A stretch of 21,788 bases of DNA from Streptomyces regalis (GTDB taxonomy: Bacteria > Actinomycetota > Actinomycetes > Streptomycetales > Streptomycetaceae): the NCBI RefSeq assembly GCF_001509475.1, contig NZ_LLZG01000422.1, positions 1 to 21,788 of the forward strand, given 5' to 3'. Shown in pieces: positions 6,578 to 14,606 of the stretch (positions are counted from its first letter, which is position 1; each line of letters begins with the position of its first letter). Below the pieces are notes generated by a model, which was not told the DNA's origin, ran no database searches, and saw nothing but the letters and a program-made list of their open reading frames with translations. The position numbers were made by a program, and so were the translations under genes.

Positions 6578-8011
6578 TCAGTTGTCGCGGTACGACTCCA
6601 GCAACCGCAGCCACACCTCGCTGATCGTCGGATACGACGGAACCGCGTGCCACAGCCTGCTGACCGGAACCTGGCCGGCGACGGCGATGCTCGCCGAGTG
6701 GATGAGTTCGCCGACGCCGGGGCCGACGAAGGTGACGCCGAGGAGGATCTCGCGTTCCAGGTCGACGACCATGCGGGCGCGGCCGCGGTAGCCCTCGGCG
6801 TACAGGCCCGCGCCGGCGACCGAGGAGAATTCGACGTCGACGGCGCGGACGCGGTGGCCGGCCTGTTCCGCCTCCGCCAGGGACAGGCCCACGGCCGCGG
6901 CCTCGGGGTCGGTGAAGACGACCTGGGGGACGGCGGCGTGGTCGGCTGTCGCGGTGTGGGCGCCCCAGGGGTCGGACTCCAGGAGAGGCACGCCGGAGGC
7001 GCGGGCGGCGATGGCCGCGCCCGCGATGCGGGCCTGGTACTTGCCCTGGTGGGTGAGGAGGGCGCGGTGGTTGACGTCGCCGACGGCGTAGAGCCATTCG
7101 CTGCCGGTGACGCGGAGGCTGTCGTCGACCTCCAGCCAGGAGCCGGGTGCCAGGCCGACGGCTTCCAGGCCGATGTCGTCGGTGCGCGGGGTACGTCCGG
7201 TGGCGAAGAGGATCTCGTCGGCCTCGATGCGGTCGCCGCCGTCGGTGACGACCACGACCGTGCCGTTCTCCCGGGTCACCGTCTCGACGGAGGTGCCGGT
7301 GCGGACGTCGACACCCGCCTCGGTGAGCGCCTCGGCGACCAGTTCGCCGGCGAAGGGCTCCATGCGGGACAGCAGGCCCTTGCCCCGGACCAGGAGCGTG
7401 ACCCGGGAGCCGAGGGCCTGCCAGGCGGTGGCCATCTCGGTGGCGACCACACCGCCGCCGACCACCACCAGCCGGCCGGGCGCGGCCTTCGCGCTGGTGG
7501 CCTCGCGGCTGGTCCACGGCTCGACCTCGGCGAGTCCGGGCAGGGCGGGCAGCTGGGCGCCGCTGCCGGTGCAGACGGCCACGGCGTGCCGGGCGGTCAG
7601 GACGTGCCGGGCGCCGTCGGGGCCGGTCACCTCCACCGTGCGGGGCGCGGTGAGGCGGCCGTGGCCGCGGTAGAGGTCGGCGCCGATGGCGTCCAGCCAC
7701 CCGACCTGGCCGTCGTCCTTCCAGTGCGAGGTGTACTCGTCGCGTCGGGCGAGGACCGCGGCCGTATCGAGGGGGCCCTGTACGGACTGGCTGAGGCCCG
7801 GCAGGCGGCGGGCGTCCGCGCGGGCGATGACCGGGCGCAGCAGCGCCTTGCTGGGCATACACGCCCAGTACGAGCATTCGCCGCCGACGAGCTCGCTCTC
7901 CACGACCGCAGTGGAGAGGCCGGCCGCACGGGTGCGGTCGGCCACGTTCTCCCCCACGGGCCCGGCCCCGAGCACCACGACGTCGTACACGATGGAATCC
8001 GTTTCCGTCAT
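6578..8011 (-). CDS. FAD/NAD(P)-dependent pyridine nucleotide-disulfide oxidoreductase
   Basis: A 477-residue class-I flavoprotein disulfide reductase. The N-terminal FAD site is GAGPVG (15-20). The redox-active pair is Cys46 and Cys51 in GGECSYWACMPSK, spaced as in dihydrolipoamide dehydrogenase. The NAD(P) site is VVGGGVVATEMA in mid-protein, and the second FAD motif is LYAVGDVN. In the C-terminal dimerisation domain the usual HPT..E active-site pattern is SYPTISE, with Tyr where lipoamide dehydrogenase and glutathione reductase have the catalytic His. Mercuric reductases and the soluble transhydrogenase also lack that His. The substrate is therefore uncertain, and it is unlikely to be a normal lipoamide dehydrogenase. 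The ATG at 8011 starts the Rossmann fold correctly. It is divergent from thioredoxin with 120 bases between, suggesting a redox role. Confidence 0.92.
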   Translation of the reverse strand: MTETDSIVYDVVVLGAGPVGENVADRTRAAGLSTAVVESELVGGECSYWACMPSKALLRPVIARADARRLPGLSQSVQGPLDTAAVLARRDEYTSHWKDDGQVGWLDAIGADLYRGHGRLTAPRTVEVTGPDGARHVLTARHAVAVCTGSGAQLPALPGLAEVEPWTSREATSAKAAPGRLVVVGGGVVATEMATAWQALGSRVTLLVRGKGLLSRMEPFAGELVAEALTEAGVDVRTGTSVETVTRENGTVVVVTDGGDRIEADEILFATGRTPRTDDIGLEAVGLAPGSWLEVDDSLRVTGSEWLYAVGDVNHRALLTHQGKYQARIAGAAIAARASGVPLLESDPWGAHTATADHAAVPQVVFTDPEAAAVGLSLAEAEQAGHRVRAVDVEFSSVAGAGLYAEGYRGRARMVVDLEREILLGVTFVGPGVGELIHSASIAVAGQVPVSRLWHAVPSYPTISEVWLRLLESYRDN

Positions 8012-8061
8012 GGGGTCAGTCTTACGGGTGGTGTGCGGCCTGGCCACACGGGTACGCGCGC

Positions 8062-8087
8062 GGAATACGCCGCCGTACGGTCGTGTT
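8062..8087 (+). promoter_or_regulatory. SigR-type promoter of the thioredoxin gene
   Basis: GGAAT (8062-8066), 18 bases, GTT (8085-8087): a perfect match to the SigR consensus. The predicted start near 8094 gives a leader of about 38 bases with Shine-Dalgarno AGGAAGAGGG before the ATG at 8132. Thioredoxin genes are classic SigR targets in Streptomyces, which makes this the best supported of the three such sites in the window. Confidence 0.85.
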
Positions 8088-8131
8088 GTCGCCGACGGCT
8101 TCGCCCCGACACCAGGAAGAGGGAATACGCG

Positions 8132-8518
<387 letters not shown>

Positions 8519-8525
8519 CACCGGT

Positions 8526-9962
8526 CTAGAAGGGGTACGCCGCCACGTCGCCGCGCACCGTCGTCCAGCGGACGTCGGTGAACGCCTCCAGGTTGGACTC
8601 GCCGCCGAACCGGGCCCCGGTGCCGGAGGCGGCGATGCCACCGAACGGCGCGACGGCCTCGTCGTTCACGGTCTGGTCGTTGATGTGCACGATGCCGGTC
8701 GGGATCCGCTCGGCCAGGTCGAGGCCGCGGGCGGCGTCACCGGTCACGATGCCGAGGGAGAGGCCGTAGGAGCTCGCCACGGCCAGGGCGGCGGCCTCGT
8801 CGGTGGTGGTGAAGGGGCGTACGGGCGCGACGGGACCGAAGACCTCCTCGGCGTACGCGGGGGTCTGGTCGTCGACGCCGGCGAGGACGGTCGGCCGGTA
8901 GAAGAGCTGCTCGTGGGTGCCGCCCGCGGCGAGCTTGGCGCCCCGGGACGTGCTGGCCTCCACCAGACCGTGCACCTTGCCCAGCTGGCCGGCGTCGATG
9001 AGCGGGCCGAGGTGGACCTCGGCGCGGTGCGGGTCGCCGACGGCGAGGGAGTCGGCCTTGGCCGCGAGCCGCTCGACGTACTCCTCGTACAGGGACTGGT
9101 GGACGAGGTGGCGGCCGGTCGTCATGCAGATCTGGCCCTGGTGGAAGAACGAGCCCCAGGCGGCCGCGGAGATCACCGCGTCGATGTCGGCGTCCTCCAG
9201 CACGATCAGGGCGGAGTTGCCGCCCAACTCCAGGTGCGCGCGCTTGAGATGGCGCCCGGCGGCCTCGCCGACGGCCCGGCCCGCGGCCGTGGACCCGGTG
9301 AAGGAGATGACGGGCACGCGCGGGTCGGCGACCAGCGCCTGGCCCACCTCCGGGCCGCCGGGCAGGACGTGCAACAGCCCCTCAGGCAGACCGGCCTCGG
9401 CGAAGACCGCGGCCAGCGACAGACCGCCGCACACCGCCGTGCGCGGGTCCGGCTTCAGGACGACCGCGTTGCCGAGCGCGAGGGCCGGGGCGACGGAGCG
9501 GATGGAGAGGATCAGCGGGGCGTTGAACGGGGAGATCACGCCGACGACACCGACGGGGACCCGGCGCGTGTACGACAGCCGGGGCGCCTCGCTGGGCAGG
9601 ACGTGCCCGGCCGGGCGGGAGGCGAGGGCGGCGGCCTCGTAGCACTCCTGGGCGGCGACGTGCAGTTCGAAGTCGGCCTTGCCGGGGATCGAGCCGGATT
9701 CGCGGACGATCCACTCGCGCAGTTCCTCGGCGTGCGCCGCGAACAGGTCGCCGGCCTTGCGCAGCACTGCCGCGCGGACGAAGTGCGGGAGGCGTGCCCA
9801 CTCGGTCTGGGCGGCTCGGGCGGCCTCGGCGGCCGTACCGACGTCCTCGGCGCCGGCCAGGGTGACGGTACCGAGCGTGTCGCCGGTGGCGGGCTCGGTG
9901 ACGGCGTACTCACCTCCCGACAAGGAGCTGGACTGCCAGGTCTTCGGGTCGAGCAACGGCAT
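8526..9962 (-). CDS. Aldehyde dehydrogenase, probably aromatic (benzaldehyde/vanillin type)
   Basis: A 478-residue NAD(P)-dependent aldehyde dehydrogenase. Catalytic residues are present: the Asn of SPFNAPL, Glu245 in ELGGNS and the nucleophile Cys279 in GQICMTTGRH. The cofactor-domain motif FTGST and the C-terminal EVFGPVAPV and PFGGI.ASG motifs are intact. The QGQICM.T pattern and the closely linked pobA favour an aromatic substrate. The likeliest step is oxidation of 4-hydroxybenzaldehyde or a related aldehyde to the acid. Start ATG 9962 reads MPLLDPKTW; an upstream in-frame codon is possible. It follows pobA by 30 bases on the same strand, so it should be the last gene of the LacI-pobA-aldehyde dehydrogenase operon. 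Confidence 0.92.
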   Translation of the reverse strand: MPLLDPKTWQSSSLSGGEYAVTEPATGDTLGTVTLAGAEDVGTAAEAARAAQTEWARLPHFVRAAVLRKAGDLFAAHAEELREWIVRESGSIPGKADFELHVAAQECYEAAALASRPAGHVLPSEAPRLSYTRRVPVGVVGVISPFNAPLILSIRSVAPALALGNAVVLKPDPRTAVCGGLSLAAVFAEAGLPEGLLHVLPGGPEVGQALVADPRVPVISFTGSTAAGRAVGEAAGRHLKRAHLELGGNSALIVLEDADIDAVISAAAWGSFFHQGQICMTTGRHLVHQSLYEEYVERLAAKADSLAVGDPHRAEVHLGPLIDAGQLGKVHGLVEASTSRGAKLAAGGTHEQLFYRPTVLAGVDDQTPAYAEEVFGPVAPVRPFTTTDEAAALAVASSYGLSLGIVTGDAARGLDLAERIPTGIVHINDQTVNDEAVAPFGGIAASGTGARFGGESNLEAFTDVRWTTVRGDVAAYPF

Positions 9963-9992
9963 TGCGACTCTCCGTTCGATCACCGGCGGGAC

Positions 9993-11171
9993 TCACAGGG
10001 GTAGCGGAAGTCCCGAGTAGTTCGCCGCCAGTTCGGCGGCCGCGTGACGGGATGCCGTGATCCGGCGCAGCCGCGCGAGCTGCATCCGGTGGTCGAACGC
10101 ATTCCCGTCTGGTTGAACATGCAACATCCTAGTCATGTCGTCCGAGAAACGGGTCGCCTGCCACACGCGCTGAAGGCACAACTCGGAGTACCTGTCGAGC
10201 AGTTGCGTGTCTCCTGTGCGGTACAGCGCGGTGAGGGCGCGGGCCAGGATCCGTACGTCCGACACGGCGAGGTTGAGACCCTTGGCGCCCGTCGGCGGGA
10301 CGATGTGGGCAGCGTCCCCGGCGAGCAGCAGCCGTCCGTGGCGCATCGGCTCGTGGACGTAACTGCGCATCGTCGTCACGGACTTGGCGGAGATGGGGCC
10401 GCGGTGGAGGGTCCAGTCGGCGTCGATGGCGAAGCGGGCGGCGAGTTCGTCCCAGATGCGGTCGTCGGGCCAGTCGTCGGGGTCGGTGTGGTCGGGGACC
10501 TGGAGGTAGAGCCGGGAGACCGACGCCGACCGCATGCTGTGCAAGGCGAAGCCGCCTTCACCGCGCGCGTAGACCAACTCGTCGCAGGACGGCGCCACTT
10601 CGGCCAGGACCCCGAGCCAGGAGTACGGATACTCGTGCGCGTACGAGCGGCTCACCTCGGCCGGAAACGCGTCGCGGGAGATGCCGTGGAAGCCGTCGCA
10701 GCCGGCCACCCAGTCGCAGGTCAGCGTCTGCTCGCGGCCCTCGTGCAGGAACCGTACGACGGGCGTCGCGCTCTCAGGCTTCTCGACGGCGAGCGCCTCG
10801 GCCTCGAACAACAGCGGTGGCCCGTCGGCGAGTTGCAGCGCGACGAGGTCCTTCACGATCTCGGTCTGAGCGTAGATCGTCACCGTACGGCCACCGGTGA
10901 GGGCCGGGAAGTCGATGTGGTGGCGTTCCCGGTCGAAGCGCAGCTCGATGCCCTGGTGCACCAGTCCTTCGGCCGTCAACCGCTCGGCGGCGCCCGCCTC
11001 GCGGAGCGCGTCGACCGTGCCCTGCTCCAGCATCCCGGCCCGCTGGCGCTGCTCGACGTAGTCCCGCGTGCGGCTCTCCAGGACGACGCAGTCGATGCCG
11101 GCGCGGTACAGCAGGCGGGCGAGCAGCAGTCCGGCGGGGCCGCCTCCGATGATGCCGACGGTCGTGCGCAT
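9993..11171 (-). CDS. pobA: 4-hydroxybenzoate 3-monooxygenase
   Basis: A 392-residue FAD monooxygenase that hydroxylates 4-hydroxybenzoate to protocatechuate, the entry to the beta-ketoadipate pathway. FAD motifs are GGGPAG (9-14), CDGFHG and GDAAH with Asp286. Residues important in the Pseudomonas fluorescens enzyme occur at the same numbers: Glu32, Arg42, Arg44, Tyr201, Ser212, Arg214, Arg220, Pro293 and Tyr385. This covers the substrate site and the proton relay, and the length is almost identical to the 394-residue reference. Residues 33-38 (SRTRDY), which influence NADPH or NADH choice, differ from the Pseudomonas enzyme, so cofactor preference is open. It begins 18 bases after the LacI-type gene and is followed by an aldehyde dehydrogenase. 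No protocatechuate dioxygenase genes lie in the window. Confidence 0.96.
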   Translation of the reverse strand: MRTTVGIIGGGPAGLLLARLLYRAGIDCVVLESRTRDYVEQRQRAGMLEQGTVDALREAGAAERLTAEGLVHQGIELRFDRERHHIDFPALTGGRTVTIYAQTEIVKDLVALQLADGPPLLFEAEALAVEKPESATPVVRFLHEGREQTLTCDWVAGCDGFHGISRDAFPAEVSRSYAHEYPYSWLGVLAEVAPSCDELVYARGEGGFALHSMRSASVSRLYLQVPDHTDPDDWPDDRIWDELAARFAIDADWTLHRGPISAKSVTTMRSYVHEPMRHGRLLLAGDAAHIVPPTGAKGLNLAVSDVRILARALTALYRTGDTQLLDRYSELCLQRVWQATRFSDDMTRMLHVQPDGNAFDHRMQLARLRRITASRHAAAELAANYSGLPLPL

Positions 11172-11189
11172 GTCCCGCCTCCCCTGGGT

Positions 11190-12236
11190 TCAGCTGGATT
11201 CGCGGTGCACCACCGTCGCTCCCAGCACCTTGTGCGTCTCATGTGCGGTGCCGGGGTTGCGCACCGCGCGGTCGACCAGTTCCGCGAGCTCGCGGCCGGA
11301 CGGCAGCTCGATGTGCACGGTGCTCAGCCTAGGCCGCAGCAGCCGTCCGAGCATCAGGTCGTCGGCGCCGATGACGGCCGTGTCGGCAGGGATGCGGACG
11401 CCCTCGTCCTGCAGGGCGCGCATCAGCAGCATCGCGTACTCGTCGTTGTAGGCGAACACGGCATCGAGGCCGAGGTCGCGCCAGCGGGCGGCGAGCCGCG
11501 CGGCGGACTCCTCCGCGTAGGCGAGGGGCAGCTCGGTCACGGTGGCGTCCGTGCCGTGCAGGGCGCGGCGTACGCCTTCGAGGCGGGGCGCGGAGAACGA
11601 CTCCAGGCCGTCCTCCTCGGGCACGACGACGCCGATACGACGTCGGCCGCGGTCGTACAGGTGGCCGGCCGCGCAGTGACCCACGGCCTCGTAGTCCATC
11701 AGCAGGGCATGGGCGCCCTCGATGTACTCGGGGCCCAGCGAGACCACGGCCCGGGCGCCGGAGCGCTTGAGCACCGTCACGCCCTTCGGGCCAAGGCCGG
11801 AGCCCGACACCAGGACGGCCACGGGGCGCAGCTCGGCCCAGGCGCGGGCGGCCTCGTCGCCGTGCAGGCCGACGCTGCCGTGCTGCACGACCGTGTAGTC
11901 GAGGCGGCCGAGCGCCATCTGGAGGTCGCTGAGGAACCGGCTGTAGAGCGGGCCGACGGGGTAGCTCGGCGCGGGCATCAGGACCATGCGGCTGTGCCCG
12001 GCGCGCAGACTGCGGGCCGCGGCGTGCGGGACGTAGCCGAGTTCCTTCGCGGCCTCGTGGACGCGGCGGCGCGTGGGTTCGCTGATCCGGACGGCGCTGG
12101 TGTTGTTCAGGACGTAGGAGACGGTCGCGCGCGAGACGCCGGCGAGGCGGGCCACATCGGCGCTCGTCGGTACCGAGCGCTGTGCGGGGGAAGCGGGCGC
12201 GGGCGTTTTCGGTATCTGCACCATGACGTACGGCAT
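11190..12236 (-). CDS. LacI family transcriptional regulator, first gene of the pobA operon
   Basis: A 348-residue LacI/GalR-type regulator. The N-terminal helix-turn-helix is TSADVARLAGVSRATVSYVLNN (about 24-45), followed by the hinge helix with the usual AARSLRAGHS. A periplasmic-binding-protein-like ligand domain then carries the family endings VIGADD and LSTVHIE. The preceding 20 residues are Pro/Ala-rich. The start could be ATG 12236 or ATG 12224; there is no clear Shine-Dalgarno at either. LacI proteins usually sense sugars or nucleosides, so its place only 18 bases ahead of pobA is unusual; it may sense an aromatic compound or its glycoside. That is inference from position. An inverted repeat lies just upstream and suggests autoregulation. 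Confidence 0.93.
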   Translation of the reverse strand: MPYVMVQIPKTPAPASPAQRSVPTSADVARLAGVSRATVSYVLNNTSAVRISEPTRRRVHEAAKELGYVPHAAARSLRAGHSRMVLMPAPSYPVGPLYSRFLSDLQMALGRLDYTVVQHGSVGLHGDEAARAWAELRPVAVLVSGSGLGPKGVTVLKRSGARAVVSLGPEYIEGAHALLMDYEAVGHCAAGHLYDRGRRRIGVVVPEEDGLESFSAPRLEGVRRALHGTDATVTELPLAYAEESAARLAARWRDLGLDAVFAYNDEYAMLLMRALQDEGVRIPADTAVIGADDLMLGRLLRPRLSTVHIELPSGRELAELVDRAVRNPGTAHETHKVLGATVVHRESS

Positions 12237-12244
12237 CTTTGCAG

Positions 12245-12268
12245 AACCTGTGAGCGGGGTTCAGGTTA
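12245..12268 (-). promoter_or_regulatory. Candidate -10 and operator of the LacI-pobA operon
   Basis: AACCTG and CAGGTT form a 6-11-6 inverted repeat (12245-12267). On the minus strand its distal arm overlaps TAACCT, a -10-like hexamer, 27 bases ahead of the ATG at 12236. The position fits a repressor site for the LacI protein, though typical LacI operators have a central CG and closer arms, so confidence is limited. Confidence 0.4.
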
Positions 12269-12282
12269 GGGTCATCGGCCGC

Positions 12283-12939
12283 TCACACCCCTGTACGCGT
12301 CACGCGAGTGACCAGGTCGAGCCAGCCCTTCTCCAGCCGCTCCATGGGCATGCCGCACTGCCTGGTCAGGTGGTTGACCAGGGCGGGGTCGAGGTACGCC
12401 ATGAGCGACTGGGCGAGGAGCTCGCAGTCGGCGTCCGGCAGGATCTGCCGCAGCAGCACCGTGACGTGGGTGTGCAGCGCGCGGACCGAGGGATGGGAGT
12501 AGCGGCGGGTCGGCTCCGGCTGGGCGGCCAGCCGGAGGTCCAGCTGCTCGGCCGCGCGGTACAGCACCGCCACGCCGAACGCCCGCAGCCGCTCGACCGG
12601 CGGCGCCCCGGGGCCCAGCGGCGGCGGCCCGCCGAGGAAATCGGCCTGCAGCTTCCTCGCGGAGTGGTCCAGCAATGCCGTCAGCAGACCGGTACGGTCG
12701 CCGAAGCGGCGGAAGACCGTCCCCTTGCCCACTCCGGCCTCCGCGGCCACCGCCTCCATGGTGACCCCGGCCGCACCATGCTCGGCGATCAGCCGGGCGG
12801 CGGCCTCCAGCAGCCGGGCGCGGTTGCGGGCCGCGTCGGCGCGCAGGCAGGGCTCGTCGGCGGCGGAGCCGACCTCCAGCAACTGCGGCTTGTCGACGGG
12901 CTCCTGTGGCTGCGGGAAGGGCGGCAGAACGGCGGACAT
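12283..12939 (-). CDS. TetR family transcriptional regulator
   Basis: A 218-residue TetR-type repressor. After a Pro-rich N-terminal extension of about 30 residues comes the DNA-binding domain ARLIAEHGAAGVTMEAVAAEAGVGKGTVFRRFGDRTGLLTALL. A helical ligand-binding domain of about 130 residues follows. The GVGKGTVFRRFG recognition helix is typical. ATG 12939 is preferred: a -10-like TACTCT lies 6 bases upstream, fitting a leaderless mRNA, whereas the alternative ATG at 12957 lacks any signal. The gene diverges from an FMN reductase, and the space between holds two copies of a GGACC...GGTCC palindrome. It most likely represses the reductase and itself, and is released by a quinone or other electrophile; the inducer is inferred. 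Confidence 0.92.
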   Translation of the reverse strand: MSAVLPPFPQPQEPVDKPQLLEVGSAADEPCLRADAARNRARLLEAAARLIAEHGAAGVTMEAVAAEAGVGKGTVFRRFGDRTGLLTALLDHSARKLQADFLGGPPPLGPGAPPVERLRAFGVAVLYRAAEQLDLRLAAQPEPTRRYSHPSVRALHTHVTVLLRQILPDADCELLAQSLMAYLDPALVNHLTRQCGMPMERLEKGWLDLVTRVTRTGV

Positions 12940-12959
12940 GAAGCCAGAGTAAAGCATCG

Positions 12960-12986
12960 GGAATGAAACTGGACCGCGGTCCGGTT
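12960..12986 (+). promoter_or_regulatory. SigR-like promoter of the FMN reductase gene
   Basis: GGAAT (12960-12964), 19 bases, GTT (12984-12986). Both 18- and 19-base spacers are accepted for SigR promoters. The spacer is filled by the first TetR-type palindrome, so repressor and sigma factor would compete. The ATG lies 71 bases further on with Shine-Dalgarno GGAG at 13049-13052. Confidence 0.5.
12967..12986. promoter_or_regulatory. TetR-type operator 1
   Basis: A perfect 12-bp palindrome GGACCGCGGTCC (12971-12982) extends to a 20-bp near-palindrome with AACT to the left and GGTT to the right (one mismatched pair). It lies between the divergent TetR and FMN reductase genes and overlaps the promoter elements of both. 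Confidence 0.75.
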
Positions 12987-13005
12987 AAGGTGCTAGAAAT
13001 GCAAA

Positions 13006-13019
13006 CGGACCTCGGTCCG
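13006..13019. promoter_or_regulatory. TetR-type operator 2
   Basis: CGGACC-TC-GGTCCG is a perfect 6-2-6 inverted repeat sharing the GGACC/GGTCC arms of operator 1. Centre-to-centre distance to the first is 36 bases. It sits in the predicted 5' leader of the FMN reductase gene, where a bound repressor would block elongation. Confidence 0.7.
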
Positions 13020-13057
13020 GATCGTACGGCAGTTGTTTCAGCATCCTTGGAGTTCGC

Positions 13058-13621
13058 ATGTCTGTTCGCATCCTTGCGCTCGTCGGCAGCCTTCGTGCCG
13101 GTTCGCACAACCGTCAGCTGGCCGAGGCGGCCGTCAAGCTTGCTCCCGAGGGCGCTGAGGTCGTGCTCTTCGAAGGCCTCGCCGACATCCCGTTCTACAA
13201 CGAGGACATCGACGTCGAGGGCAGCGTCCCTGCCGCCGCCGCCAAGCTGCGCGAGGCCGCGCTGGCCTCGGACGGGTTCCTGTTCTTCTCCCCCGAGTAC
13301 AACGGCACCATCCCCGCCGTGCTGAAGAACGCCATCGACTGGCTGTCCCGCCCGTACGGCGCCGGTGCCTTCGGCGGCAAGCCGGTCGCCGTGGTCGGCA
13401 CCGCCTTCGGCCAGTTCGGCGGCGTGTGGGCGCAGGACGAGGCCCGCAAGTCGGTGGGCATCGCCGGCGGCAAGGTGCTGGAGGACGTCAAGCTGTCCAT
13501 CCCCGGCTCCCTGACCCGCTTCGCCGAGACGCACCCGGTCGACGACGCCGAGGTCGCCGCCCAGCTGACCGAGGTCATCGCCCGCGTCCACGGACACGCG
13601 GGTGAGGCGGCTGCCGCCTGA
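13058..13621 (+). CDS. NADPH-dependent FMN reductase / quinone reductase
   Basis: A 187-residue flavodoxin-fold reductase. The FMN phosphate loop is GSLRAGSHN (10-18), and the second FMN-binding motif is SPEYNGTIPAVLKNAIDW (78 onward). Both are diagnostic of the NADPH-dependent FMN reductase family, whose members reduce free flavin, azo dyes, chromate or quinones in the cytoplasm. The length is typical. The ATG at 13058 has GGAG 6 bases upstream. It is divergent from a TetR repressor with two operators between, and a hairpin terminator follows the stop, so it is a single-gene unit. The setting suggests an electrophile- or quinone-induced detoxification enzyme; the actual substrate is unknown. 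Confidence 0.94.
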   Translation: MSVRILALVGSLRAGSHNRQLAEAAVKLAPEGAEVVLFEGLADIPFYNEDIDVEGSVPAAAAKLREAALASDGFLFFSPEYNGTIPAVLKNAIDWLSRPYGAGAFGGKPVAVVGTAFGQFGGVWAQDEARKSVGIAGGKVLEDVKLSIPGSLTRFAETHPVDDAEVAAQLTEVIARVHGHAGEAAAA

Positions 13622-13639
13622 TCGGACCACACGTCCCCC

Positions 13640-13672
13640 AGAGAGGCCGGAGCCCAGAGCTCCGGCCTCTCT
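13640..13672 (+). terminator. Hairpin terminator of the FMN reductase gene
   Basis: A perfect 14-bp stem (13640-13653 paired with 13659-13672, core GAGAGGCCGGAGC) around a 5-base loop CCAGA, starting 19 bases after the stop codon. No T-run follows. Confidence 0.88.
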
Positions 13673-13736
13673 CCGTGTCGGACCACGCCTCCGATGCCGG
13701 GCCACCGCTCCTGACAGTCCACCGCCTCGCGCCGAG

Positions 13737-13800
13737 CCAGGGCTTGTGGTCAGGCCACGGCTTCATGCCGGGCCAGGGGCTTCGGGTCGGGCCACGGCTT
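13737..13800. repeat. Degenerate ~18-bp tandem repeat
   Basis: Four imperfect units contain CCAGGGCTT, CCACGGCTT, CCAGGGGCTT and CCACGGCTT, beginning at 13737, 13755, 13773 and 13792. On the minus strand they would encode repeated K/S-P-W hexapeptides, but no gene is recognisable. They abut the broken end of the LysR remnant. Confidence 0.55.
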
Positions 13801-13801
13801 C

Positions 13802-14374
13802 GTACCTCTCCGGCACCGGCGCGATCCAGTCGTCGTGTGCCGCCTCCGCCAGGTCGATGCGCCCGCGCCCGGCCGGCGGGTGGTCGTCGGGGACGACGAG
13901 GTCGTACGGGTCGTCCAGCAGCGGCTGCTGGTCGAGGCGCGCGCCGCTCAGCGGCGGGTTGTGCGGGGTGACGTCGACCACGGCCAGGTCGACCTCCCCC
14001 TCGAAGAGCAGGTCGAAGCACTCCGGCACCCCCGTCTCCCGGATCCGTACGGTCAGCCGCGAGTGTCGCTCCCGCAGCCGTACGGCCATGGGTCGGCAGC
14101 ACCGACACGGCCGTGGTAAAGCCGCTGACGCGCAGTTCCGGCGGGGGCGCTGCACTCGGCGCGCAGGTCGAGCTCGGCCTCCTCCCAGCGGGCCTGGATC
14201 GCGTCCGCGTGTGCGGGCAGACTCTCGGCGGCCACGGTGAGGCGCACCCCGCGCCCCTGCGGCTCCAGCAGGTCGACGCCGAGGTCGCGGGCCAGCTGCC
14301 GGATCTGTTGGGAGGCGGCGGAGGGCGTGAAGTGCAGGGCGCGGGCGGCCGCACCGCACCCTTGGTGGTGTCGC
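13802..14374 (-). pseudogene. LysR family regulator, truncated and frameshifted
   Basis: About 190 codons of a LysR regulator are recognisable over three reading frames. Reading down the minus strand, the second half of the helix-turn-helix (AAARALHFTPSAASQQIRQL) leads into the linker helix RLTVAAESLPAHADAIQARWEEAELDLRAE. The reading then shifts near 14144 to ELRVSGFTTAVSVLP, and again near 14098 to MAVRLRERHSRLTVRIRE followed by the substrate-domain stretch FEGEVDLAVVDV. It ends after AHDDWIAPVPE, where an intact protein would run on for about 100 residues. The first 15-20 residues are also missing. Both ends are cut and there are two frameshifts, so this is a decayed gene rather than a sequencing slip. 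Its former target is unknown. Confidence 0.82.
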
Positions 14375-14606
14375 GACGGTCAACCAGCCACGAGGTACGA
14401 GGAGTCGCCATGACCAGCACGACCGGCACGACCGGCACCGTCTGCCCGCACTGCGGGCGGCAGCACGGTGTGGACACGGTGCGGCTGCGGCTCGTTGCCG
14501 GTCCGGGTCGTCGACGCCCGCGGGATGCGGATCGTCTCGCGCAGCCGCCCGGCCGACGCCGACGCCGCCGCCCGGTCGAACGCACCGTGCCGATGAGCTG
14601 CGCGGC
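14375..14606. other. Decayed intergenic stretch with a short zinc-ribbon-like open frame
   Basis: No intact gene is seen between the LysR remnant and the LLM oxidoreductase stop. On the plus strand an ATG at 14410 has a good Shine-Dalgarno (GAGGAG) and reads MTSTTGTTGTVCPHCGRQHG, with one CxxC pair. The frame then becomes Arg-rich and runs antisense into the next gene to 14721. A different frame from about 14495 (LPVRVVDARGMRIVSRSRP) looks more protein-like and ends in TGA at about 14595. This pattern suggests a second, frameshifted gene remnant. I do not recognise its family. Confidence 0.4.

Noticed and set aside
10044..12269. A 741-codon plus-strand open frame opposite pobA and the LacI gene
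   Set aside because: It is antisense to two well-identified genes and has no family features; long antisense frames are expected at this G+C.
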